Origin: Brachypterus glaber
Lineage: Eukaryota > Arthropoda > Insecta > Coleoptera > Kateretidae
Direction of reading: 5' to 3'
Assembly: GCA_958510825.1 (NCBI GenBank)
Contig: OY294044.1
Coordinates: 47,270,626-47,334,625, forward strand
Length of the DNA stretch: 64,000 bases
This document shows positions 1-10,317 of the stretch, piece after piece. The position numbers and the translations under genes were made by a program. The notes below the pieces were generated by a model that did not search any database, was not told where the DNA came from, and worked only from the letters and a program-made list of their open reading frames with translations. Each line of letters opens with the position of its first letter. The stretch's first letter is position 1.

Positions 1-329
1 CTTCTGATCTTAGGTTACTATAATCTAGACCGTCCAATTATGCAAGATAGTAGTTTAAAATTCCCGCCATTTTTAAGCTACATCATTGGTTAAAAACTCG
101 TATATTTTAACATATAAAATATTGTGACATTTTTTGTCTCTAACAATGATTGACGGTGGTTAAAGCTAATAAAAGAAGAGAAAGTTACATAAAAAAATGG
201 TTATATTTAATGTAATTTTTATGGTATTGAAAAAGGTACTTTTTTGGTTTATTCTTCATACACTCACACTAAATTAGCATATTCTACATATTGTACAAAC
301 GTAAATTATATTGAATATAAGGAAAACCT
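1..329. other. AT-rich sequence, nothing recognised
   Basis: No coding segment, hairpin or repeat stands out here. It lies upstream of the LINE relic that starts near 330 and downstream of the Pex14 stop codon on the opposite strand. Confidence 0.4.
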
Positions 330-1000
330 CAAATTTTTAGGTTACAATTACAACTAGTATTTGGAATCCTCATTATAAAACATACGTTGAACGACTAGAA
401 AATGTTCAAAATAAGTTTTTAAAATTTTTAGCTATTAAAAGCAATATTACTATTACAGATCACGATTTTACCATAATTTATGATAAATTTAATATTATAC
501 CATTAAGCAAACGTCGAATTTTAACTGACCTAACAATAACTTATAAAATAATTAATAAAAACATGTTTAGTGAAAATATTTCCCATAAAATAATATTGAG
601 ACAATCTCAAATTAACTGCAGAAACTCAGAACTATTTATAGTTCCATTTAGACATACTAATTGCTCACAAAATTCACCAATAACTCGAATGATAATTTCT
701 TGTAATACATTTTTGAACAGTATCGAAATTTTTTCAAAAAATATCGAGACTTTCAAGGGATTTGTTAAAAATTTATTGCAAAATCAGTAGTAATTATTAG
801 ATTTTTAGATTATTATTATTATTAATTTACACTTTTTTGATTTACATTTTTGTATTTATAACAGAATATGATAATGTATAATATATGTGTAAATATATTT
901 TTTTTTTTTTTTGATACAATGTTAGCTATTTGTAGGTACTTTTTTGGGTATATCCCGTTTGTACTTCTGTTCAAATAAATAAATAAATAAATAAAATAAA
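330..1000 (+). mobile_element. 5'-truncated non-LTR retrotransposon (LINE) 3' end
   Basis: A reading frame from about 345 to 790 reads like the end of a LINE reverse-transcriptase protein: a W-N-P-x-Y segment followed by V-E-R-L-E-x-V-Q-x-K-F-L-K-F, the usual C-terminal region after the RT thumb. It ends at 790 and is followed by AT-rich 3' sequence and an (AAAT)n tail near 975-998. No RT catalytic motif is present, so this is a 5'-truncated dead copy. The LINE inside lst8 ends with a similar protein segment and the same type of tail, so the two are probably related. Confidence 0.7.
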
Positions 1001-1007
1001 CTTAAGG

Positions 1008-1119
1008 CCTATCCAGAGGCTCGCATAACAACCATTACAAGATACCTGACGACATATCAAGCCAATTCTGACATCGCATTCTTATGTACTATGCTTGTTA
1101 TGCGAGTCTTTGGATACGC
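1008..1119. repeat. Short hairpin MITE
   Basis: The left end reads TATCCAGAGGCTCGCATAAC and the right end is its imperfect inverse (GTTATGCGAGTCTTTGGATA), about 110 bp in all. There is no coding capacity. Confidence 0.6.
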
Positions 1120-1460
1120 CCTTTCCAGGAAAACAGTACCGACATCTGTTAAATTTTTGATACACTACGATTTATGCATAATTATGCTATATATGCGCTC
1201 TGTGGTGTAAAACGGGCCGCGTCCCTTAGTATCTTGCATAACTGGATGGAGTATAGGTTCTTTGTAATCTGTGCTGTGTTTATTACCATCATTATTATAT
1301 TATCATTATTATATTATCACAGGAGTTAACAAATCTAAATAAAGATTTTTATTTTTTTTTGTAAAAATAAATGTATAGCACAAAATTTAAAACAAAAAAA
1401 TATAACGTGACCAAACAATAAAAAATAAAAATTTTATAAAAAAATATAATTTTGTAAATT

Positions 1461-1530
1461 TTAATCCTTGTCAATGTCTTCTTTGCTTTTTCGACTATGG
1501 CAAGATTCGGAATCGTAATCTCTTGAACAT
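1461..1530 (-). CDS. Pex14: Pex14 terminal coding exon
   Basis: A good acceptor (T-rich tract then CAG, just above 1530) opens a 70-bp segment whose first base completes the codon split in exon 4119-4319. It encodes an Asp/Ser/Lys-rich tail ending K-E-D-I-D-K-D and TAA at 1461-1463. AT-rich sequence with AATAAA-like words follows toward 1380. The 23-codon length and exact phase match support it, although the tail is too variable to recognise alone. Confidence 0.65.
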
Positions 1531-4500
1531 CTGAAAAAAAATAAAAATCTTATATTTCTAAAATTAGGAATTTAGGACCATGAAGCTCGCTAGCGCTAGC
1601 AAGCTATAGCTTAAGATACCCTGTTAAAAACACCAGACCAGTAAAGACCAGTAGAAAACTAATCGGAATCTACTGGATCCTACTGGTCTCTACTTGTTTT
1701 TTTTTAACAGGGTAGATATATCAAAAAAATTAAATGTGTTATACCACTGTTAAAAATGACGGATCTGCACGGGTATAAATGGTCCACAAACCGGGGACGG
1801 TCTTTACCTCGAAAAAAATTACCTCGTAAGCAATTACCTCGAAAAATTTACCTCGTAAGGATTTTAACTCGCACGCCAATACATCGCATGAATATTACCT
1901 TGAATGGCTTTTATCTCAAAAATTATATTTTTTCTAATTTTTCATCTGTTTCTTTTAGATTATTGTACAATTTACAAAATTAATGGGCAAATATTTTCCT
2001 GTAGTTTTAGTACTTATTTAAAAATGAATGTTAAATATTGAAAGTTTGTGAAAGAAAATATTATCAATTTTTAAAAAATTATGTCTTTCAGAGGTAATGC
2101 CCGTGCCAGATAATTTCCGTTGGGTTTTCGAGGTAAAAATTTTTGAGGTATTTTTTTTTTTGAGGTAAATACACCTATCCGCAAAAACCGGACGAGGGAA
2201 TAAAATTTACCCGATCAGCAGAGCCGTCATTTTCAACAGGGACTATTGACTTTTTATTAATGAACACGACAGGCGAATATTTGAGAATTTTCAAGACTAT
2301 ATTACATTTTACTGATAATAGTAGATACAGGTCGACTCGGAAAATAGTACTTTTCCGAGACCATTTATAGGTTGAGGAAAAGTACCATTTTCCGGGAGAC
2401 CTGTATACTATTTTATTCGCAACTGTTTTTATTTAAAGACAAAGTACTATTTTTTTGAAACCTAGATTTTTGAATTCAAATGAAGAAAATAATATTATAG
2501 AGCTCTATCTTTGCAGTGCATGTTTTAAATACGTAATTATTAGAGCTCGGATCGAGGTATACCTTTACCGGGGGCTTGCAAAAATTTGAAATTTTTAAAC
2601 TATTTTTTAAAAAGTAAATAGACACTTTAAACTATATTTTATATGTCGACGATTGCATAGTAAGTCGCTTGGAACACAGGGTAGACTTGAGATTAAACGA
2701 ATTTTTGTTTGGAATTTTTTTTTTGACAACCAAAACCGATAGACCAATTCTGTAATGAGATTCGGATTCTACGGATAAAACTAGAATTATTATATAAATT
2801 TCCAAATTTTAAAATTTTAAGGGAACAGTATCTTCTGAAAACCATCTGCTGCGATTTTGCTGTTGGTGCGTATGAATAGCCTGAACCCCTTTCTGGTTGT
2901 TTGCTTTGACCATTCTTTAAAACTTAAATTTATCTTAGTCCTGTCGTGAACACAAAAAAAAATTAAAAATATTTTATTTTTAATTTATTTTTTCAAAAAT
3001 TGTTTATTTCATGTTCCAAATGACTCGCCTTGCAATAACAGCTTCGACAGGACAGCCCTATTAGTGAAATATGTTTTAAAATGTTTACTTAAAAATTATC
3101 ACCCCAATTGTAAAATTTTGCGTCAAGTTTTTGAAGTATGACCCCTAATTTACTAACATATTTTATTTTTAATTTTCAACTAATAATCATTATTATAAAT
3201 TTCAATTTTCTACGATTTTGAATTAGAAAGTTATCGAAAAAAAAAAATAATAGTTTTACCCCTGCAAAAATATTTTATGACTTTTTGAAAAACATAAAAA
3301 AATACACCTGGCAGAAATTTTGATGGCAAAAAAAAAATTACCCTTGGCAGAAGTTTTGATGACTAAAACGTCCTCAAAAAAACCTTTAACCCTGGCACAA
3401 ATCTTGATCACTAAAAAAAAAACATTGAGCCTCTCCCCGATTTGACCATTTGGCCGCCCATTACAAACGGCCGCTCCGGACAGGGGCCGGACCTGCCCGA
3501 GCTGTTAAGACGCCCCTGGTATTTAAGCTAAAAACTTTATTTTTAAATACTTTTTGCTTACACAACCAAGTAATTAAGCTAGTGCAATACACAATCCCAA
3601 CCGAAAAAAAGTTCAAGTCTGTATCTTAAAGAGTTCACGAGTTATTGTGCTTAAAAACATTTTCAGGACCGACTAACCAACCAACCTGATGACAATTTTG
3701 TTTTATTGAAACCGATTTTTTTTTACATTAAACGCAGGGTGACCGCAGGTTTTGCAAATTAATATTCCCTATTTTTTATCCGATTTCCCTGATCAAAATT
3801 TAAAATTTTCCCTGATTTTAGTACAAACAAAAAAGTTTTTAAAACTAATATGCGCAAAAATTTTAAATATGCTGTTTTGTTTTTGAGTTACATATGATTT
3901 TTTTACTTTTTGTTATTTTTTTCTGTAAAGTGGATCAGTGGATTGGTAAAACTATATGAAAGAATACTTGTTTTACTAATATTTTATTATGTAGAGCCGA
4001 GTTTTACTTATTTTTTTTTTATTTTTTTATTTTTTGCGTGCCCCCGGTAAATGAAGTATTCATTTACGATCCGACCAATGGTAATTATATTTACAACCAA
4101 TAAACGAAATTTCCTTACATTATTTCTAAACTGGATTCACTTGTCTTGGTACAATGCTCGGGTTCTGACGATCCAGACCCGGACCCGATTTCCATCAAAT
4201 CCTCACTTTTTGCCTGGTCCGTTTCGTCTCCATTTTCGTTGTCTGGAACACTGGACATTTGCCATGCTGGAATCGATGGAGGGACCACTGGGCTGTTGGC
4301 AACTGAAGGAAACTGTTTCCTAAAATATAATAAATATTTTCTTCCAGGTCAAATAAAAAATTTAAAGCTCGATTTAAAGTTTTTGCAATATTTTTTTTAT
4401 AATTATAAAAAAATAAGATTTTTTTTTACTCCTTATCAACATTAATCGGAATAAATTCAGTTATGACTCATCAAAGTTGAAAATAAACACAGAAACATAG

Positions 4501-7087
4501 GTTTACGGAATAATTTTGCCGAATTATGAGGGAAATTTTTATAAAGGTCACTAAATCGAAACATTTGATGACTAATTTGTTACATACAACAATATTGAAT
4601 ATACATATTAACTATAAATTTGTAAATATATCGGTGTTTTTCGAAGAAAATAAAAATGTAAATATTTAAAACCTCGCGTCAACGATAGAATCGACGCGGC
4701 GCCTATGCGAGCACTGGAAATTCGCCGATGACTGTTTATCAAAAACAATCCTAGGCGGAAACTTTGAATAGCTTTAGCTCAAAGCGTTCTTGAGTTATTG
4801 TGGTTACAAATTTTCCAGACAGACAGACAGAAATCAGCAAATTTTACCAACATATTGTCACCATAAATAAAACATTTTTTATCCCCTCCCCCTGTGTCAC
4901 TCTGTCACTTTGGCTATTACCTCCCTAAAATATAACCTCACCGATACATCAACCACCCTCATCAAATGAAAAAAAAAAGAAAATTAAACATCATTTCATT
5001 GGATTTTTTTATTTTTAAATAGGTATTAGTTTGTAAGAAAAAAACCGCCTTGGACACAATAACAAACAAAAAACGAAATTCCGGTTTAACTATTAAAAAA
5101 GTGAAGATACGTGGTAATTCCAAATAAGCGAGAGCTTGTGGCCGAACTTTATGAAAATGACCAATGGGTTATTCCTTATATAGACTTTAAATCTGAACCA
5201 CAGGTTCCTTATTCAGAGTTGGATGGAATTGTTAATGGTAAAAAATGGTTTGGCGGTAATGGGATCAAAAGGGGGGGGGGGGAGAAAATTATAATTGGTT
5301 GAATGGCAAAAATTGTTGTAAAAGGTTTTATTTTTTATGAAGTTTTTAATTAGATTTTTTTTTCATACATTGTTCAAAGCTTTTTTTGTCACTTCACAGA
5401 TTTTACTAAAAACATTAAAGGAATTTTTTGCAGAGACTGAGAATAAAGAAAAATAAAGCAGACAAAGAAGAAAAAGAGACAAAATATTAAACAAAAGTTT
5501 TAATTTATTTTCCTTTCTTGCGAGATTTTTTTTAATAAATTTTTTAATTTTGTAAATTTTATTCAAAATTTAATGATAAAATCTCTTTCTGCACAGATTT
5601 TTATTTCTTACCACACAATCGGATTTTCTTACTGCACATGTTGTGCCTCACTGAATGTTAGAATAATATAATATATTATATTATATATTATATTATGGTA
5701 TTTTGATGCCATTTAAGACTGCGATAATGTTTATGCATTATTTATTCATTTATTCATAAAAATCCCACAGATCAAAAGATCCAACTACAGGTTTGATAAT
5801 TATACGATTATAATCGTGCAAAAAAAAAGATTATATTATAATAATATTATATATTCTCAGTGCTGGCAAAAAGACGGAATTTTCCGGAAAATCTTGGACA
5901 GGGTATTTACCGGTAAAAACCAGGCCACAATTGACCAAATGGTGGGAAAAATCAAGTGGTTTTTACCGGTATTTACCGGGGTAAAAACCTGGAAAAATTG
6001 AGAAAAGCTTACATTTTAGTAAAAAAATTGTAATACAATACCTTTAATTTTCATAGATACAACAAGCAAGTTTCAAATTTGCTCGCCTACTTAGTTACTA
6101 GGAACACAACTGTGAATCACAGTCTTTTTAGAAATCTATTTGAAAATATTTGTTTACCTCTTACTCTAGCACGTCACTAAATCCCAGTGGTTGTGGTTTT
6201 TTACCGGTATATACGGTATTTACCAGGTAAAAACCATATGGTATTTACCACCCGGGATTTTGCTCAATGGTAAAAAACCGGTAAATACCACTGGTTTTTA
6301 CTGCCCTGGTCAAAACCTTGTCAGACCTGTATTAAGGACAGAAATTTTTAATTTAAACAAAATTATAAAAATATTAATTTATTATTCCATCAATCTCTTG
6401 GTACTGAAGAGGGCCAGCAGCCCGAAACTGTCAGTCTACCAATATCACTCTGTATGATGATTAGAAAATAGATTGATGGAATAATAAATTAATATTTTTA
6501 TAATTTTGTTTAAAATTAAAAATTTCTGTCCTTACTAATTTTACGTCTAACCACCCGTTAGTGGTACTATGTGCTTGAGACACACAAGTCTTCAACTTGC
6601 TACCATTCAAAGTCTCCAGATTAGGAGAGGTATGAGTAGTTGTCTACATCTAAAAATAGATGGCGCACAAGTCTACATCAATCTAATGGCTATATTCCTT
6701 TTGCGAGTAAAGTCTAAAAACGTTTTCTTAATCAGCGTGCAGAGTTGACTCTTGGTACTGAAGAGGGCCAGCAGCCCGAAACTGTCAGTCTACTAATATC
6801 ACTCTGTACGATGATTAGAAAATAGATTGATGGAATAATAAATGTATATTATGTTATTTACCTGCTCAATAATAGTCCTTTTACTGTAGCCACATCCGAT
6901 TTAATTCTGATATTTGCCTATTAGTAGCTGAATCATTCATTTGGCTTAGTCTATCAACTTCAACCTTTACACTCTCTAAGGATTCACTAATTTCTTTGAC
7001 TGATTTTTTTACATTATTGTCTAATTCTTCTATTGATTCCTCTATACTTTTTTTCTTTTTACCAAACAAAAAGGGGGCAATAAATTT
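1461..7087 (-). CDS. Pex14: Pex14, C-terminal half (3 exons; 5' part missing)
   Basis: Peroxisomal membrane docking factor: with Pex13 it receives the Pex5-cargo complex during matrix-protein import. Three minus-strand exons fit together by phase: 6862-7087 (charged coiled coil after the membrane segment), 4119-4319 and 1461-1530 (stop at 1461-1463). What identifies it is the run at the first exon junction, ISEL-K-S-D-V then V-K-G-L-L-L-S-R, followed in the next exon by K-Q-F-P-S and I-P-A-W-Q-M. Vertebrate PEX14 has INELKSE, LKGLLLNR, RQFPP and IPSWQ in the same order. The acidic Ser/Glu-rich tail is also typical. The Pex5/Pex19-binding N-terminal domain and the membrane helix are not in the readable sequence; they probably lie in the 200-N gap. 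One base appears to be missing near 6900-6902. Confidence 0.8.
1617..1714. repeat. Hairpin MITE with TACCCTGTTAAAA ends
   Basis: The ends are TACCCTGTTAAAAA and TTTTAACAGGGTA, inverted repeats flanked by TA, with an internal repeat of CTACTGG/CCAGTAG. It is non-coding and lies in the last Pex14 intron. Confidence 0.65.
1746..2246. repeat. Foldback element with TTACCTCG repeats inside
   Basis: The inverted ends CTGTTAAAAATGACGG and CCGTCATTTTCAACAG enclose about 500 bp. Inside, the word (T)TACCTCG is repeated about six times between 1805 and 1870, with inverted copies near 2130-2170. Its ends resemble the neighbouring 1617-1714 element, so the two probably share a transposase. Confidence 0.6.
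2328..2404. repeat. Small hairpin (ACAGGTC ends)
   Basis: ACAGGTCGACTCGGAAAATAG pairs imperfectly with the inverse sequence ending GGGAGACCTGT; the middle carries two inverted AAAGTAC words. No gene overlaps it. Confidence 0.55.
2545..4075. mobile_element. Probable DNA transposon remnant with ACCGGGGGC-type ends
   Basis: At the left, CTTTACCGGGGGCTTGC faces an inverted GCGTGCCCCCGGTAAATGAAG near 4035-4055. The 1.5 kb between is AT-rich, has no long frame, and includes a CAGGGTGACC end near 3735 that may belong to a separate hAT-like insertion. It lies in the Pex14 intron between 1530 and 4119. Confidence 0.4.
4119..4319 (-). CDS. Pex14: Pex14 exon (post-coil Pro/Ser and acidic region)
   Basis: A clear acceptor (ATATTTTAG) precedes 4319 and a GTAAGG donor follows 4119. 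With one carried-in and two carried-out bases it encodes 66 codons: K-Q-F-P-S, a Pro/Val-rich stretch, I-P-A-W-Q-M, then an Asp/Glu/Ser-rich segment. The I-P-x-W-Q block after the coiled coil is characteristic of animal PEX14. An apparent 90-codon frame on the opposite strand over the same bases is a shadow. Confidence 0.75.
4320..5860. other. Intron sequence with an unidentified short frame
   Basis: Mostly featureless AT-rich Pex14 intron, with a (CAGA)n-like tract near 4812 and an AT repeat at 5667-5698. The one oddity is a 63-codon plus-strand frame at 5111-5302, without an ATG, whose composition looks protein-like (P-N-K-R-E-L-V-A-E-L-Y, then W-V-I-P-Y-I-D-F). It ends in a G run at 5270-5282. 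I could not assign it; a transposon protein fragment is the likeliest explanation. Confidence 0.35.
5857..6327. mobile_element. Foldback element rich in TTTACCGGTAAAA repeats
   Basis: It starts CAGTGCTGGCAAAAAG and contains many short palindromic TTACCGGTAA words at 5905-5990 and 6195-6300, in inverted arrangement. An end of the CAGTGCTGG type is seen in hAT elements, but I found no transposase. Confidence 0.45.
6398..6442 (+). ncRNA. Type I hammerhead ribozyme, copy 1
   Basis: Stem I is TTGGTA (6398-6403) paired with TACCAA (6437-6442), six perfect pairs. Core CTGAAGA is at 6404-6410. Stem II is GGGC (6411-6414) with GCCC (6420-6423) and loop CAGCA. Core GAAA is at 6424-6427. Stem III is ACU/AGU (6427-6429 with 6433-6435) with triloop GTC. 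The cleavage base is C6436. All invariant hammerhead positions (CUGANGA, GAAA, UH at the cleavage site) are satisfied, and the three stems join the core without spacers. Stem III is very short, so cleavage may be more efficient in dimers. Confidence 0.85.
6752..6796 (+). ncRNA. Type I hammerhead ribozyme, copy 2
   Basis: It has the same layout as copy 1: TTGGTA (6752-6757), CTGAAGA (6758-6764), GGGC/GCCC stem II, GAAA (6778-6781), three-pair stem III and cleavage base C6790. The 3' strand of stem I is TACTAA instead of TACCAA, so one G-C pair becomes a G-U pair and the helix is kept. The flank up to about 6842 matches the flank of copy 1. Confidence 0.85.
6862..7087 (-). pseudogene. Pex14: Pex14 coiled-coil exon with an apparent 1-nt deletion
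   Basis: It has an acceptor TTCTGTTTCAG above 7087 and a donor GTAAAT below 6862. It starts K-F-I-A-P-F-L-F-G, like the YLLPLILG after the PEX14 membrane helix, and continues as a Lys/Glu-rich coiled coil. Read straight it hits a stop in the last codons. One extra A in the A run at 6900-6902 would keep the frame, give the conserved E-L-K-S-D and G-L-L-L-S-R, and leave exactly the phase needed by exon 4119-4319. The exon is therefore probably functional and the missing base a homopolymer error; it is typed as broken because that is what the bases show. Confidence 0.75.
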
Positions 7088-7166
7088 CTGAAACAGAATC
7101 ACCAAAAATTAATTTGAAAGTAGTTAGTATTATTTGAAGGGTCATTCTCCCTGAAAAAGTGAGTGC

Positions 7167-7372
7167 ACAGGACTTCTGGGATTTCGATAAGGAATTTGGG
7201 ATTTCGTTAAGAATTTTGGGATTTTAATAAGGATTTTGATAAAGATTTCGGGATTTTGGTAAGCATTTTACGAGATTTTCGGGATATTGCTCAGGATTTC
7301 CAAGGGATTATTTGGGATTTTAGTAGGATTTCGGGTGATATTTAGTAGGATTTTGGGTGGATTTCGAGGAGA
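7167..7372. repeat. Degenerate minisatellite GGGATTTYG-TAAGGATTT
   Basis: About ten imperfect copies of a GGGATTT(T/C)(A/G)GTAAG-like word run head to tail. No coding frame. Confidence 0.6.
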
Positions 7373-7610
7373 TTAACCCTTGGTTATATTATAAGTAAAA
7401 CCGTAGTGTTCTTCATCAGGGGCGATTCTTTTCGAAAGTAGGAGTAAATTTAAATTTTTAACTTAAATAACTAATGGGTAGTGTACCCAGTCATTAAAAC
7501 TTAACTAATTTAACAGGCTGACTGCCGATTATAATTTTGACGTCGTTGGCTGACGGCGAAATTATTTTTTAAACAAGCCGTGAAGATATGTAATGCTATG
7601 CATTCCATTA

Positions 7611-8705
7611 TACCGGGTGTTTCAGGAAGGTGGTTCACCCCCCTTAACTTTTTTATACTTTGAGCTATCCAAATGAAATTTGGAGATCGTACATAAGACA
7701 AAATTTGTGATTTTTTGACATATCAAACAACTTTTTTTCACTTCCGGTTTCACCGGAAATGACCTTAACTTTCGATCTTTAAATGGGACACCCTATATAT
7801 TTTTACATATTTTGTCTTAGAAATCAATTCTGAATACAACCATATGTCACTTGTCAATTTTTGACAGGTCATGTCATTTTTTATTTAAATTTTCATTTTA
7901 AACCTAGAGTGCCTTGAATTGGCTTATTTGCTTAATTTTTGGTCTAGTTTCTTAAGAAAAATACTATTTTGATTTTTTTCCGAAAACTCTATTTTTGGTG
8001 CGCTCTTAAAAGTTCAAAAGTTACACTTTTGCCCATAAGTCATATTTTTTAAATGGGAAGAGGGTGGCTCATTAGTTTTAAATGATAGAGATTTTTTTTG
8101 CAAACATTTTGATACTACACATGCATGGTTTATTTTAAAGAACTTGGCCTTAAAATACTAATTTTTACTATTCACTTTTTGTAATTGCATTTGCATTCAG
8201 ATTTAATATGACAAAACAAAAACTGAGATGGCTTTGAAAAACAATTTTTAGAAATGTCATCCTTCAAGTTTTAGTTTTGACGGTTTTATAGTTCATACTC
8301 TGGCCGCGTTAAGATAAAACTTTCAACATGTTTTTCAAAGCCATCTCAGTTTATGTTTTGTCATATTAAATTTGAATGCAAATGCAATTGCAAAAAGTGA
8401 ATAGTAAAAATTAGTAATTTAAGGCCAAGTTCTTTAAAATAAACCATGCATGTGTAGTATCAAAATGTTTGCAAAAAAAATCTCTATTATTTAAAAGTAA
8501 TGAGCCACCCTCTTACCATTTAAAAAAATCACTTATGGGCAAAAGTGTAACTTTTAAACGTTTAAGAGCGCACCAAAAATAGAGTTTTCGGAAAAAAATC
8601 AAAATAGTATTTTTCTTAAGAAACTAGACCAAAAATTAAGCAAATAAGCCAGTTCAAGGCACTAGGTTTAAAATGAAAATTTAAATAAAAAATGACATGA
8701 CCTGT
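7611..8705. mobile_element. Large foldback element, right end cut by the assembly gap
   Basis: The left end TACCGGGTGTTTCAGG lies at 7611. The arm 7863-8255 is the near-perfect inverse of 8325-8705 (for example ATGGCTTTGAAAAACA against TTTTCAAAGCCATCTCAG). The right arm stops at the N run just where the partner of 7611-7862 should follow. The same terminal word, TACCGGGTGTT, opens the element at 57423. The TA flank and GGGTGTT end resemble mariner-type MITEs. Confidence 0.75.
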
Positions 8706-8905
8706 NNNNNNNNNNNNNNNNNNNNNNNNNNNNNNNNNNNNNNNNNNNNNNNNNNNNNNNNNNNNNNNNNNNNNNNNNNNNNNNNNNNNNNNNNNNNNNN
8801 NNNNNNNNNNNNNNNNNNNNNNNNNNNNNNNNNNNNNNNNNNNNNNNNNNNNNNNNNNNNNNNNNNNNNNNNNNNNNNNNNNNNNNNNNNNNNNNNNNNN
8901 NNNNN
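8706..8905. other. Assembly gap of exactly 200 N
   Basis: A round-number run of N is a scaffolding gap of unknown true size. The 3' exons of AP-2 mu (about 385 codons) and the 5' exons of Pex14 both point into it on the minus strand, and the palindrome on its left is incomplete, so the real sequence must be far longer than 200 bases. Confidence 0.9.

Positions 8906-10317
<1,412 letters not shown>

Larger units (their letters stand above)
6334..6849 (+). mobile_element. Retrozyme-like element: two hammerhead ribozymes 354 nt apart
   Basis: Two near-identical segments of about 95 bp (6397-6490 and 6751-6842) each carry a complete type I hammerhead. The predicted cleavage sites (after 6436 and after 6790) define a 354-nt unit. 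Left of copy 1 the sequence inverts: 6334-6396 is the near-perfect reverse complement of 6470-6533, so ribozyme 1 sits in the loop of a 63-bp inverted repeat. There is no open reading frame. Non-autonomous animal retrozymes have this form (head-to-tail units of a few hundred bp, each with a type I hammerhead). It lies in a Pex14 intron, antisense to that gene, with its right edge about 15-20 bp from the splice donor of exon 6862-7087. Confidence 0.7.

Noticed and set aside
4051..4445. Two plus-strand frames of 90 and 99 codons
   Set aside because: They are the reverse of the Pex14 exon 4119-4319, which has splice sites, matching phases and recognisable residues on the minus strand.
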